A stretch of 64,000 nt of DNA. Origin: Meandrina meandrites. Taxonomy: Eukaryota > Cnidaria > Anthozoa > Scleractinia > Meandrinidae. The notes beneath the pieces are model-generated. The model had not been told where the DNA came from. It ran no database searches and worked only from the letters and a program-made list of their open reading frames with translations. This document shows positions 45,742 through 59,894 of this stretch, in pieces; the stretch's first letter is position 1, and every line of letters begins with the position of its first letter. Where the stretch lies: NCBI GenBank assembly GCA_963693305.1, contig OY855905.1:21134937-21198936 (forward strand). Direction: 5' to 3'. A program made the position numbers and the translations under genes.

Positions 45742-47948
45742 GTAAGCTGTTTTTGTCCAAGATTCCCTCTTTCTTTCTTGTTAAGATCATTGGCGCCAAA
45801 AGCCAAGCTGGTATACTTAACACTTTTTCTCCTTTACCTTTACTCGGGTTTGTGTGAAACTGCGATAGTCTGTATGTAGTTGAAGCGCGCTATCTATACA
45901 CACAGTTTGTGAAGCATACCATTTCATAACCGATTAGCCCAATCATAGTGCACTCTGTGAAAAATATCTAAACTTATTAATTAAAATAGTAAAAAAGTAG
46001 CAGTATTGTGTACCATCAGTTAGCTGAATGTTGGCAAAATCCTAGTGTCTGCCATCAGATTTGGTAATAAGGGTAGTAATTTTCTTCATTCGATATCAGT
46101 AACACTGTTCCACACACCGATGAATCAGACAATACATATGGCAATATTAAGAAAAAGAAAACATTTCCCGTATTTTTTAACGAGGAGCACGAGCCGTATT
46201 CGAGTGTTTCAGAGTTTTTTTGAGTTCTCTCGAATTTTCACGAGTGTTTTTTCAACTCTATAGAAACACGGGAGAAAGTTTTTTTTTTCTTTTGGAAAAC
46301 GCTGGGAGAGAAGGAAAGGAAAATCACTTGTTTATTTCGATAATCAAAATGTAAATTCTCTTTGCTCGTGCAATCATTTATCGATCGAGTTGAAGACTGA
46401 AGTACAGCTTTTAACGCGCGCTTTCTTTCTAAGGTGTTTTTCTAACTGTGATTATCAGTCGGTCAGTGTTAGTGAAAAGAAAATTAAAGGAGATTTAAAC
46501 ATTTAATTTGCTCGTAACATTTGCTGCTATGATATCGCGGTACTTCTTTACCTCTTGATGGTTGTTAAGTAGTACTTAAAACTTATGTCTTGCAATCTGC
46601 GTTATTATATAAAATCTAAAGGAAATTAGAGAGACAAAAGTACGCTTTACTTGCTGTGAGTTTATATTCAGCCCACCCGAAAAAAGATACGGTTTTGCAA
46701 GATGGCGTATTTGAAAGAGCATATTGTTGAAAGCGCCAGGGTGTATGGGAAAAAAATGTGGCTGATTCTTAAAAAAAACCGTTTCTTGCAATCTTCACTT
46801 TTATAGACCATATATAGGTTTTATATACTATACGAGTAGTAGTTATTGTGAGTTAAAAAGCAGTTTTAACGATTAGAAAGCCTCTTAGTTACTGTTCAGT
46901 TGTTGTGGTCGTCGACAGGTTTTCCGAGTAACACTGGCTAGAATTTCAGGAAAAGAGGCGTCACCTTAAAAAGGGGTATTTCAAATTTACAGATGAAGTT
47001 TTTGTATAAAATCGCTCAATTTTTATTTATGATTTACTATGTGTTTTTCAAATCATCGAAAACTTCTGCCAGTTGGACCTTTCACAGCATTATCATGTGC
47101 TAACAATTAGGCTTATTTGCTAATTGCTTGTTAGCGCAGACATTCAGCTTGTAAGTCGATTGATCATGTGGATTTCTTTTTTAAGAAAAAGTTGTTTGAT
47201 CGCTTTTACGTCGGTGCTAATCCATGATAATCCAGGGTCAGTGATTGTGCTTATGCGAACATTTTAATCTATTTCTTTTTTTGGAGGCCGTGAACTGTCT
47301 CAATTGTATAATTTAAATGAAGCCAGTCCTTTGTGAATTAAAGGTTTTGTACAATTTGCTTTTATAATCATTGGTTTTAATTTTCATGTTGTAGCAAATT
47401 TGATTTTGATTAATATTTTGTTGTGTCCAGTGCTATAAAAACGAAATATGTTTGATTATTTTATGGTAGTGTGCAAATTAGAATTTTTATCGATATTATT
47501 ATTATATTTTTTTGCTATTTTGATATTATTCATTGTAATTAATAAATATTCTGTTGTGAGTCCTGGATAAACAGAACACAACCTAAAAGGCCGGTTTCTG
47601 TTTAGCGAAGTAAACTTATAGTGTAACACCAAAATCTTGTATTTAACAAGTAGGTTGATAAGCTGAAGTGTGAAGCTTTTGGCCGATAAGCAAATATAAA
47701 GAAATATCTCTTTGAATTTTCTTTTCCTCGCTTTTCTTGACAAGCCGAAATTGTCATCCCAAAATACCGCCCAGCCGGTCTATCTTGTGAAAAATCTTTT
47801 CTCCTGCAACTGAATAACAGCAGGTTTTAGGGCTATTCTTTGTTTCCCCATTTAATTGATTATTGACCTAACGATAAATAGCAACAAAAGAAAATCTACC
47901 TTCTTTATTTACTTTGCCACAAGCGGCTTCCTGTATGCTTTCCTTTAG
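45742..47948. other. no gene seen
   Basis: AT-rich, no repeats of note, no domain-bearing frame. The pyrimidine-rich end leads into the acceptor of the exon at 47,949. Confidence 0.4.
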
Positions 47949-48198
47949 ATGGATCCCCCAATTAGCGCCGATGTGGAAAGTAGTAATGGTAATTGCTCTG
48001 AATCGAAAGCTTCCACTCGGCTGCGTTTTCTGGAAATGGTAAACACTGTAGCGGCGGAAAGTGAAGTGAGCATTTATTGTTTTAATGTATATGATGTTAA
48101 AAAGAAATGTTCGGAGGAAGCTTTAACTGTCACAAGAAAAGAAAAGCCGCTTTCCTGGTGTTTTGAACGTACAATCTCAGAATGTAAAGATGAATACA
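47949..48198 (+). CDS. candidate coding exon (MDPP...), gene unknown
   Basis: A good acceptor (TTCCTGTATGCTTTCCTTTAG) sits immediately before an ATG, and a consensus donor (TACA|GTAAGT) follows 250 nt later, ending in phase 1. Only the ATG frame is open across the exon: MDPPISADVESSNGNCSESK..., then STRLRFLEMVNTVAAESEVS and a Lys/Glu/Cys-rich end. An intron in the 5' UTR just before the start codon is a common arrangement. The first 20 residues are acidic and Ser/Asn-rich. I recognise no domain and found no next exon downstream. It may share a gene with the signals at 41.7 kb through unseen exons. Confidence 0.4.
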
Positions 48199-51100
48199 GT
48201 AAGTTGCATTAGTTAACATTAACATCGTTTATGTTCGAGCTTTTAACGGCGAAATTGGATGCAGAAGGAGGGATATCTGACCGTGGACAATTCGTAGGTT
48301 TCCCATTATAATTTTCCATTGTTTGCTCTTCATTGTTGTAACTTTTATCCTTGCCGGTAAAAACTAACAAAGTTTACGTGCACACTGTGATTTAGAATTT
48401 TAAATTTGTTGCTCATGCCGAGTTTTCGCACTTCAATAAAGAAAAATTTTGCCCATTATAATTTTACTTCCTAAGAATGGAAAGAATACGTTTTGGTAAA
48501 AATAGTTCAAAAGAAGAGATAGTTGATTTTTGTAATGTCGATAAATCAGCTCGTCGTTCAAAATGTAAATCCAACTTTAACTAAAATAAAACATTTGAAA
48601 AGAACAGTGGATAGTCCATCTCGTGTGAGTGTTTTTTTTTTTTCGCTTATCAAATGACGTAATTTTCGTGCTGAAATCTTGATCATTAGTAAGTAAATGA
48701 GTATGGAGAATATTTCTTTGATTTGCTAAGGAATATTTAGTACTTCAAGCTACAAGCTAATGGTAATATAAGATGACAAATTTCAGGGATAAATCGGTTT
48801 ATTATTTTTACCGTTGGCTGTTCAGTAATATCAGTGAAAGTCTGTTTATATTAGTGCCAGTATCTGCCGTGTTATAGATTAAGTCGATTTTTATCTATTC
48901 CTTATCAGTTGAGAGAACAAAATTGTGTATCTGTCATGTTGCATATACAGGGTGGTATGAATTGTGTTTATCTTGTACTAATTGCACAGTTATACGAAAC
49001 TGAAATATTTGCCTTCATTTTACAGAAAACAAATTACTTCATGATTAATAAAATAATCCACAGCGTCGAATTTCAATCGCTGTTATTATAACTCAGAACA
49101 GTTTATAATACCACACCTGGGTTGAAACCATCCACCGCTGTGTGTTTATCGATTATCGTGTTAAATATATATCTACTTGGACTAGCAAAACTGGTAGAAT
49201 TAAATGTTTTCTTTTCAGTCAGTATTTTTTTTGCTTCCGTGGTTTTTGAAACCGTTTAGGTAATAGCCTTCTCGGTGATCGGCAATACGTGTGGTTTCAA
49301 AATACACCAGCAACGAACAGGAACTTCAAGTTGAGTGCAGTGATTGAAATGTCTTTCCTGCTCCACTTTCCTCCCGTTTTTTCTTGGTTGACCATTTCAT
49401 TTTCTTGGAAATAGATTTTTAAGTTTAACAAAATAGGCATTCCTAGATTGGGCTAAATTTGTACCGCAATTACTGATTTAAGTGTGATATTTCCAGGACA
49501 CCTTTATATTGATCATATAAATGTCGCTTTTAATTTATGTTCTTGTTTTTCCTCCTTTTTCTTTTCGTTTCACCATTTATTGTCAATTTGCTATTACGAT
49601 GTCATTTTGAAAGATTCATAGAGTAAACTTTGAGCAGTACGGTGTATTTGTCTGAAATCAGTTATGAAATGCTTTCTCAGAAACAGCTTGGAAACCTTGC
49701 TTCAGTTGCTCGACACAAGTTTGTCTCGGTGGAAAATGAAAATCTCCTAAGTCCTTGAATTTCCCCCACTTGCTGAAATCGTAGCAATAACATTGTACGT
49801 AAGGGTGCAATTTCTGTCAGAAATTGTGATATGATAAGTTCAATCGTTGCGCGATCTCTTTTAATCGGGTTGTTGTTTAGAGATAAATTCATAGTCTGCT
49901 GTTGTGAATATTTAGTGGCACTCGTGCCGACTATTTCCCGCGTTCATAGTCCTTTACTGAGTTTGTTTTCTCCAGGGTTTGTGTCCTAAGCTTTATAAAA
50001 CTAAATCGTATTTCGAGTGTTAATGGAATGGCTTCAAGAGTATTCCTCTCACTCTTCGAGTTGAGAATTCTCAGCCCTCAATTGCGGCATTGAAGAGGCA
50101 CTTCTTGTTTCCGTGATCAACCCGAATTAAAAGTGAAAACCAATTTCTTGGTAAAATATATTAATTCCGCCACTGTATCTCAAGAAACCTTCCCTGAATT
50201 CCCAACAAAAGCAATTGCTTTAAACATGAGATTTAGCTTTGGTTTTCAAATTTCTTTGCCCTGAATTTTAGGCAGAATTATTTCACAACGCGAATGTTAC
50301 CTCATTATAATAATCAAAATTCGTTTGAACGTTGTTATGCAGAGTTTAATCCTTTAGATCTGGCGAAAAACACTTCTAGAAATACCTTATATCACTTTTC
50401 TGCAATGTACGTCCCTTAATGGCAAAGTATTTTCTTGCAAAATCTGTTTATCGCTTAAAATCTTGCATAATTTTTTAATTTTATATAAGATGAATGCATC
50501 AGAAGTGTGACTGTTCAATTTATATTTTTCGCAGTCAAGTAGTGAAATCTGATAATTATTGTCAACCATATTCCTATTGGCAATAATGAATAAAATTGTC
50601 CAGCAAGTTAACCTGTCTCCCGAGTTTCTAATGTTCCTGGCTTCTTTGAATTATCATTCTGTTCATTTATATTCTTGAAACAACTGTTTATTTCCAGGTA
50701 CCACCATATTTAAACTCAGTTTTTAAAACGGGAATGAATTCTGTGCGATTCAAAGCCCAATTGTGTGTGTAATATGACCTTATGAGGACCGTAAACGTGT
50801 CGTGGTTACTCTATATTTTGCCCACGAATTCTCTAAGACTAACAAACACGTGAAAATGATAAAACTAGCGACAACATTTGTTTTCTACTCAGCAAAGCTG
50901 AATATGAATAGGAAATTTTAGATTTACCATTGACATAAATTGTTTGTCAGGGAAGCTCAATATATGGTGGACCCAAAAGCTTAATATAAAGAGAAAATAC
51001 GTTTCCTAATCAACTTAGTCCATGAACGCGTTATGCGCGATATTAATACATAGTACATAACTTATACAGAAGCTTTTCAAAGCCCATAAACTTGTATAGA

Positions 51101-54100
51101 AGTTCTGAAGAAGTTTTTTTTATCGAATCAACAATAATCAAATCGAAATCGTTCATTCCCGATGAGAATTTCTCCATCGAGTGAATGAGCTACTTATCGC
51201 AGTTATTAAGTAAGAAAATTAAAGAAGGAAATCGTAGACACAACCGTTATAACAGACCTTTATTAACTGGTACTTTATATAGAATCCGTGGAAGCTCAGA
51301 TCGAAGGTTTTGGAATCGATCATTGATTGTGAAGAGGCGTTATTCAGCAATCCAGCTAGTTGAGTTGCAAAGCAGATATCACTAGTTGTTATTGCGTTTG
51401 AACTTCTGCGCCCAATATAAATAATTTCGCTTGATCGCTTTTTACCTGGACACTCTTCGAAAGAAATTGTCTGGTTTTCTAGGTTTATTCAGATGAAGTC
51501 CTATGTAACAAGGTACACTTTTTTATGGCGCAATGGTGGCATAACCCAGTGGTAGAAAATTAAAATAAATTACACGGTTGAGAATATCAAACAGCCATTG
51601 ATTGTTTAGCGGTAATGAGTTTAAACCCGGCTGTGTATGATGCCTTATTCATTAACAAGCGTTGTAGATCGATCACTAGAAAACTGTCTAGTAGATTTCA
51701 ATTAGAAACTTGAATCGACAAACGTATTTTATTTTGTTCCAATTTCCCAAGTGTGCTTCTTACGTTCTTGAGGAAACTTTAGTTAACACAAGTAACCTAA
51801 AGGTGGTTGAATTACCGACTGTGTGTACTGTATTGTAGCACTGTACCTAGCACGGGCTCAGTATCGATTTCGTCGTCTTTGTGAGCGAAATAATTTATTC
51901 TTTGTACCGAAAAACATGTTGCGAACTCGAAAACATAATAAAACAAGAACAAGCTACAAGAGATCGAAACGCGTGTTTTATATGTGGCGTATAACAAGTT
52001 AATTTTCCATTTTTTCTTGTCTACTCTTTCCCGTGATTGGCGTTACAACTGAGTAAAATTATATTAAAAAGATAACTACGGGACAGATTTATAATTGGCA
52101 AATCAATGTAATTCATTTTGATTAACTTAATCTTGCGTACACTAGCAATCTTTACATTTTATGAGCTATACCACGACTCTTAAAGTAAAATTAACGCCAT
52201 GAAATGATATCTTCGGCAGGAGCAGAGTCTTTATGGCAGGAGTAATGCTTACACTTGTACGTAGTGGCAGCGAAAAAAAACGTGTCCTATAAAGTTATTT
52301 GAAAGAAACTTACTGCCGTGCATCTGAAATAATGGAGCATTTTTCACCTCCTTAAGTAAAATGAATATTGTCACTTTAAAAGAAATTATGTCTTTCATTT
52401 ATTTGCAGAGAACGTAATCTAAGATGCTTACTTCTGATCAGTTAAACGCTTGAACATGTTCTCGACTAAGCCAAGTGCCTTGTCCTTTAAGAAAAAAATA
52501 ACAGTTTCGAATTAGTATTCTTCAACTTTATCCTTGTGTCCAATTTAAAAATTGTACGCCGTACGAGGCATATTTATGCTTTTTCCCTCAGCATTTACAT
52601 GTATGGGGTGTCGCGATTTCTGCCGAGTGTCGCTTTTTCTGGACCGGATTGAGGAATAATTTTTAACAGAGAAAAGCAAGAATCGAACGAAAAGAAGCAA
52701 ACAAACCGAACATTTAAGTGAAAGTATATTATAAAATGTCGGCTGGAAGTTCGCGGCTGATTGTACCTGATTAGTACTTTTCCACTGATGGGAGTGTCAG
52801 TGCAAGTCTTTCGCTATGCTATGATATCCACTATAAAATTGCAAGCCCTGTCTTTAGTGCTATGGATTGTTAGAAGGTCGTCAAACACATCTTATTATAA
52901 CTAGTACGTTTTTTCTGGTGTTATTTGTTTGCAAACATTTATTGAATAAGCCCGGCCGCAGTTGTACTGCAGACCCCATTGCACCTAACGCCTCGACAAT
53001 CCCACATGGTCCAGTTTGTTGTGTCAAAGGTTTCCAGGCGGATATCTTAATGGAGCTCTTATCGTGTTGGTGATAAGACTGTCATCACCAGTGAAACATT
53101 CGCTTCACATGTGTTGTTGCTTTCTTGTGTAAGGAGGCAGCGTAGTTCAAGTGCAAATTGCTCGGCTAAACGGCGGCGTGTAAAACCATTAACTTTGATG
53201 TCAAATTGAGGATCTGTCACTTCAAAGCGGAATCTATATTCGAACGACGATCGCGTAAATTACGTTTTGAGCACTTTTAAAGTACACTGCAGTGTATGAT
53301 TTGTTTGTAGAGTCGAATAGGGGCTCTTCTTTGCGTGAAATCAAAAGTGATTGTAAATAATCTTATTCAGTAAGTGCGAAGTATTTTATCGTGTTGTGCG
53401 CTTCAAAAACCGCCTGATCTCTTCGCTAACTCCACCAAAATGTCGACGTACTTGTGATTGTGATAATAAACAGACTCACATGGGAGATGGGGAATTTCCT
53501 TTGGCCCATGAACGACTTTTGTTTCACAAATCAGCACACTTGCGGTAATACTGCACAAGTTGCACGAACGAGAACTTTTCGCAAGCTAGTTGATACTGGG
53601 AGTGTTGGCGATCATTGAAGATGTAAAAGGTCAGTCATCTTCAGCTGCACAAAATTTTGTAAAAATATTAGGAAACGTGTTTCAGATGAACCGTATGTCT
53701 CTGTACCTTAGTTTTGCAGTCAAGAAATGTATTAAAATAATCTTGATAAAGAGGGGAAACACACACTGAGATGCGTGCTGTGTTGGAGCTCAGTTATTTT
53801 TAGATCCGCTACCATATTTTCTTTACTTGTAGAAACAATTTCACAATGTTTATATAGAGGATGCGATTACTCGGAGTGATTTGCACTGTTTATCGGTCCA
53901 GAGGTTAATGTGGGTCTTATATGTATCCGTTTTCTTTAGCTTTAGTCTGTGCACAGGATGCGAGTTCTCCTTGTTAAGACTAAACAAAAGCAAAACTGAT
54001 CAAGTAACCATGTTGAGACTGAACGGTTATCAGAACTTAAATGCGAAAAGAGCTGAATTTATTATTATATTTTTGGTTATCTGCTATCTTTTTGTTTTTA

Positions 54101-57100
54101 TTTCCGTTCTATGCACGACACTAGCCAAAGCAATACTGCCAAGAACAGAACTCTTTTGACAAATGAAAAGAAATGTCTTTGTTCAATTTTCCCCTCCAAT
54201 ATCAAGCTACGTACAGGTAAATTATATGGCTAGTCTTCAAGTTGAAGACGGGAAAATTATAATGCGCACTTGCAGAACTTCAGTATTATGAAATGCTACC
54301 GATTTGTACGAATTAATTTGTGAAATAATTTTTTCTTCCTTTATGTTTGACCAATGCAGCGAAATCGTCGTTTGATAGTCGAAGAAACACAAACTATGCA
54401 TATGTCCATTATGATAAATTGCCGAATACAATTCACAATTAATAATTACATTCAGAGCTTTTAGATTTTAGGTCAATTAAGACAGCATTTCCCTCTGAAA
54501 GAAGCGACCTGTGTTTGTGTGCAAAGTAGTTAGGGAATAATTTGGTAATATCTCCATTTTGATGTAACTTTTGAACGCGCGAAAAAAGAATTAAAATTGA
54601 TTAAAACACAGTTTAGTTCAGTAAAGCGTCTCATAATTTATATGCCACAGACATTTGTCAGTGAAACCTTCTACGGCCTTATTGTCTTGTGTTAGTTCTC
54701 TTTATGGGTTTGTATGCGTTTCGATTGAATGTATTCACTTCGTTACAGTTTGAGCGAAATGAGCGCAATAGTAGTTGCCTGCGAAACGAATCGCGGATTA
54801 GTTTCAATTTAAAATATAATTTCTGTGATATTTTCTGTGTTGATCGTTAAACTTGAAAAAAAAACGCACATCACATACATTTAAATATAGATATTCCATT
54901 ATTTGAATTTTCATTTTGGTTTAGTTTAATTTTAATCTCAGCCGGGAGAACGCAACGCCGGTCATTGACTTTTTTTACTCCGTTTCCACCGAATTAAAAC
55001 AGGGTTTTTTATATTTAATTTGATCGTAAACGGAATGAAAATAAATAACTTTTCTTCTTACTGTCACTGTTAAACTCAAACAAAAAGCACGATTTTATCA
55101 TCCGGCAGGCTTAAGTCGATACACAATTTTACAAGCTTCAAGACCAGGAAACAAAAAAAAGAAAACACGGGGTAAATTTTCGCGTCTATTTTGGGCCCCA
55201 TATCTTGTGCAATAGGGAGTTTATTTGTTCACAGTCGAAACCGATAAAAACTATGGCACGTATCAGAGGATGATACAGCTGTCTGTTCGAGGTATCCGGC
55301 TGGGAACTCTTATTGATAACGCCACAACTGTAATCTATTTTTCCTTTTTATGGAAGAGCTCTCTTTAGATAATAATTTAACTTTAGACCATTTTCGGTTC
55401 TCGACGAACTCAACAGCCCTTGATAATTTCTAAAGAATGACTGTGAGGAACTTCAATATGCGACGATAGCTGAGAACGGTGAAAACTGAAGCGTTTGGAA
55501 GCGTTGAAATTACAAGCTGTTCGAGGAAATAGATAGAATAGTTGTGTCACTCCAAGTTTGTCACATTTTTAAAGACACTAGGAATTCAGGTATCATCGCG
55601 CTATTATTAAACTGAAATCGAACACGCAGGGGAGCAAGGTCTAGCTTTAAACTTTTATAAACAATGGACCACCAGCAGGAGAAACGGTGATAAAAGTACT
55701 TTGTGTACAAGCAGTGGGAGGGTGTTTGGGTTATCAGTTAGTCTTTTTGTTTCTTACTTTCTTTGACCCTGGCAACGCAGAGTCCTTTAAAATTGGACAT
55801 TTGATAGTATTTTCTTTGAAATGTAGTACTCCATCGATGAAATTTCGAGACAAGACTATACTTGTTGAAGGAATCAGCCCAGTCACGAACAATTTGTTTT
55901 ATTTAAATAAAACTATGAATAATTTTGAGCTTTTACATTAGTTCTATGAATGTCCACCGTCGTTAAGGCGCCTTGTGTGCCCTCAAGGCTCATTACGAGT
56001 ATTTTTAGTTCTTTTACTCGCTCTGGGACTCCCTCTTAACATTATTCAACAGCTTTTCGCAGGTTGAAAAATTAAGATATACTGTAATCACGGCTTAATT
56101 CGAGATTTCCTTTAACGGAAGAAATGTACAGTCACGAAAGCACCTCGACAGGACTGATCTAGAAATCGGTCGTGCGCGATGTCCGCTCATTTCTTTTAAG
56201 CAAAAATAATCAGTACTTCCTAACAAGTAAAGGTGTAATAAACAAAACCCGCCATTCTCACACCTTTGTACACAATTAGTGGTGGTCGTTAATGGCCTCC
56301 ATTGAACAAGTAAATGCTCATTTTGGGATGTTGTCTGTTCAGTTGTCCCATTTTAGAAAAGGGGCTTTGTCTAGCTGGCACTTAGTGCGAGCTTTTGTTT
56401 TTGTTTGGTTGTTCTGTGCTCGAATGAGTCATTTAGTGAGTACACAAACTGCAGGATTTGGCAGAGGCTGTCTTCTTTTTTTATTTCAGCTTTCTAATCA
56501 AGCAAACTTACAAGATTTTAATGGCGTTTTCACTTTTTCGCCTTTTGATCATTGTGTGAAAATTTAAAACACGTTTTCTTTTTATTCAGCTTCTCTACCG
56601 CAGACTGTCAATGATGGCATTAGTATGTTCCGTTTTTAATACCACGTGCCTCTCTATCTTCCGGAGAATAAGCGAGTTACAGTACAAAAGCATAAAAGCA
56701 TAATGTAATCATGTCCAAGCTTTTAAATTGCTTTGTCTTTTAGAAGAAAATAAATGTAGTACGATATTTTAATGGCACTAAATGACGAGGGATTGCAACC
56801 GGCTGTTAGCTTTACATTTATACCACGAAGATCGGACATGAACATATTTTTTCTGCTATAAATGCTTTCATTAAACATGTACCACCAAATTGAATTATAA
56901 GTTTCTTTCATCTTCTTAAGTGGGTCGCATACTGTAGTTATTGAGATGAAGTATAAGTTGAGTAGGTGGGCGCCATCAGGTAATTCGTGTAACACGAAGA
57001 ACGCTCGGTTAGTGCCACCGCCTTGTACTCTCACTGATAACCCGAGATATTTTTTCAAGCTAAAATGTTTTTGTTTGCACGAAATGTTTTCTTTGGTGTT

Positions 57101-58300
57101 TTCACTTCTTGACAGTACATTATCTATGGATAGCTGAAACCGGAGAAGCCATTTTATTTTTGTGGTTTTAGACGAATTTAGTTTGTTATGACAGTGCGTT
57201 CTGATCGAGGATCCATCAGATATTGAAATGGATGCTTTCAAATCCCCCGCATGTTTGAAACGATGTGTGCTTACAATAAACTCAAGTGATAGCATATCCA
57301 AGTTAAGCTTCTCCAGTCGCCATCATTCTGATGAAAGCGATTACAAAAGTAAAGCCTGTTATTACTGGGAATTGATTTTCTCATATTAAACACACATCTC
57401 TAAATAGAACACTCCACACAAAGCGATGCGATGATAATATAAATGGCCATTAACACCTTCAAACGATGTGCCATTCTTAGTGGGACTTTGGCAAACAGGA
57501 AACCATGGCATCCGAGAAAGAAATGCTAACATTGAAGAAACTAAAACTGGCTTTAGTTATTCATGGAAATTTAACTTCCATTAAAGTTTATTCAAGTGCC
57601 TAGTGTGATGCATTTAGACCCATATGTTGGTAATGGATTTAACAGATGGCTTTGTCTTTGGTTTCACACTTCCGATGGCGATCAAACTTCCCTGAAGCAG
57701 CTCTTCAAATTGTCTTAAGCTTTTTACTCGAGTTTGGAAGCGAATGGAATTCTATCCGTGCTTCTGACACTTTAAACGAGATCCATTAAGCGTGGCATGA
57801 ACGAAGCATCTTGTCGTTCAAATACGTGTCGTGGGAGGGGCACCTAAATGAGTATTAAAGAAGTGTTTTACAATCACATTAAGCCCCAGAATAAAAGCCC
57901 TTGTAATGAGCACTAATGAGTATCTTTGTAGTTGATGAACGATGCACTGTAATCAAATTCAGCCGAACATAATTGCATTTCGGGTGTCGCCGTGATACTG
58001 ATCTGTCGTTCTATCACTCTCGGTAAATGAATCAGTCGTAAAAATGCAATGATTTCGACAGTTTAGATTCTTGCGCACAATCAAGGGTTAACAAAGCGCC
58101 TCTCGGATGTGAGACTTCAGCCTTCAATTAAAGCTGAACTAACTCAAAGGAAATGTGGACAAACATGTCACCAGGACCTTTTTATGCTTTTTATTTGGCC
58201 TGAATGAAGTTGATTATATTTAAATTACTGACTCTCTGATTTAGCTAGTCGCAGCATAGCATTTGAAAGCTTCAAAGCGAAGGAATTCATGAACGGAATA
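48199..58300. other. about 10-kb stretch without a defended gene
   Basis: Very AT-rich, with few clear inverted repeats compared with the rest of the window. Frames at 51,185, 53,881, 55,687, 56,292 and the 192-codon minus-strand frame at 56,723-57,301 show no domain and no splice context. A tRNA-like A-box string (GGTGGCATAACCCAGTGGTAG) at about 51,531 may be a SINE relic. It lies downstream of the NK3/NK4 pair and is a candidate place for their enhancers. Confidence 0.45.
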
Positions 58301-58331
58301 ATCGACGTGACTTTTCGTGTAGGGATATGTA

Positions 58332-58337
58332 TTTATT
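58332..58337 (-). terminator. possible poly(A) signal for NK3
   Basis: AATAAA on the minus strand about 690 nt after the NK3 stop; the first canonical hexamer I saw in that direction. Confidence 0.3.
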
Positions 58338-59024
58338 TAGCTTCCATCCATGTCGTGCTTGCCTTATGGGTTCTCTAACCTAGATACGTGCCTTCCTTCG
58401 CTATTTCCGAGTTTAAAAAGCTTAATAAAATACTACTGACACAGGCGTTCGCAAAAGTTATGCTTGCACAAACCAAAGTCGCGTAGTTCCGTTTGCGGTT
58501 GATTTTTGTAACTAATCTAAGTATAGAATTAAATGGCAATACCTATTTCCTTTCCATATCTACTCATAATTGATGTGTTAACTTAAGGTTGATAATTGTT
58601 TCTTCTTTAGGGAATGTTTCTCAATTCCTAGCTCAATCTGTACACTATCATACACACTTGTTAATCTTAATCTTGGATTAAAGATAATTAAGAGTCTAAC
58701 ACTCGCGCAATCTGTTTTCGATGATGTGAGTAAACTTTAAGAGAGCAGGGCACTCCACGTAATTCACCGGACACAAGTGATATACTTCCGTAGCTCGCAC
58801 TTTAAACGTTATCCTCTGCTAATCTTTTGCACTAGCGGGCCTTTTCCATGTCGCGATACTCGGGACTTTAGGCTGAACTCGGTTGCAAACGGACAAGCGA
58901 GTACGGCTGCGATTAAATTGTTTGTACGCTACTCTCAGAATGTCAGTTTCCTTTCGTGTTCGCGCGTTTGATGTGAAGGGTCTGTTTGTTGTTGTATTTG
59001 GGACGTGATTTAATAATCTTGGAT

Positions 59025-59894
59025 TCATCTGTAGTAAAATCCACAAGGGGGAGCGAAGCTTTGGGTGCCGAATGGCGCCATTGACAGAGCTGATAATCCT
59101 ATGTCTTCATACTGTTTGTGATCATCCCGAACCAAAACTCGCACCGCGACTTTCTTCGCCGCACTCGGAGGGCAAATTTCTGACGCCAGTTGGCGGCGTT
59201 TCGTTTTGTATCTTCTGTTCTGAAACCATATTTTAACCTGTGTCTCGGTCAGTTTTAATGCAGCAGCAAGCTCTGCTCTCTCAGGTCCCGATAAATATTT
59301 TTGATGGCTAAACCGTCTTTCTAACTCGAAGACTTGAGCGTGAGAGAAGGCCGCTCTCGATCGCTTCTTTCGCGGCTTGGTCTGTTGTTGTGGGCTCGAA
59401 GCCGAGGTGTGGTTGACATCTCTTTCCTGATTTTCTGTAACGAAGAAACAAAAAAAAAAACCTCAAATCAGATCAGATGCTACTGCTTAATTAAGGGTGG
59501 TCTAATTTAAACAAATTAACTCGGTCCCTAAGAAGCCATCGATGGCTCCATTTCTTAACTCAAGAGCAGTGATTGAGTATAACTTACTGTGAACTTTCGC
59601 TATTCCCTCTTCTCGCTCTGCGTTCTCCTCAGGTTTTCGTTCTCCACAAAGTGGGGGTAATGCCGTGGGAATTTGGGAGGCAGTGTACGTCTTATAGCAG
59701 CCAAGTTGGTGGATTGGTAATGCGCCTTGAAAGTATGTAGGCAGAGGCAAATATGTCGGTGAAACTGGATGAGTGTGGACAGGGTTCTGACTCCAAGTGA
59801 CAAGACTGTTGTTATTCTGCTGTGGGACGTCGTCACGATTCAAAATATCGGTTATCGAGAACGGCGTAACTGGAGTTCTGATGGCTTCGTTCAT
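59025..59894 (-). CDS. Nkx3: NK3 homeobox transcription factor (bagpipe/Nkx3 type)
   Basis: Two exons on the minus strand, 59,894-59,588 and 59,434-59,025, joined GTAAGT/TTACAG in phase 1, giving 238 aa. The start is the first in-frame ATG. A TN (eh1-like, Groucho-binding) motif, [10 protein letters not shown], lies at residues 10-19. The homeodomain is residues 125-184, starting [20 protein letters not shown], with W48, Q50, N51 and Tyr54 (residues 172, 174, 175, 178), the NK-class hallmark. After it comes [12 protein letters not shown] (196-207), the form typical of Nkx3-2/bagpipe. It should bind NK-type sites in the nucleus and act mainly as a repressor; in bilaterians it patterns visceral mesoderm and skeleton. 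Role here is inferred. NK4 lies 3 kb upstream on the same strand. Confidence 0.92.

Noticed and set aside
51531..51640. tRNA-like string GGTGGCATAACCCAGTGGTAG
   Set aside because: The A box resembles a tRNA, but the B box is poor and no cloverleaf forms; at most a SINE relic.
56723..57301. 192-codon minus-strand frame
   Set aside because: Longest unassigned frame, but no domain, AT-rich codon use and a + frame inside it. Nothing links it to NK3, whose stop is 1.7 kb away; a 3' UTR or chance frame is likelier.
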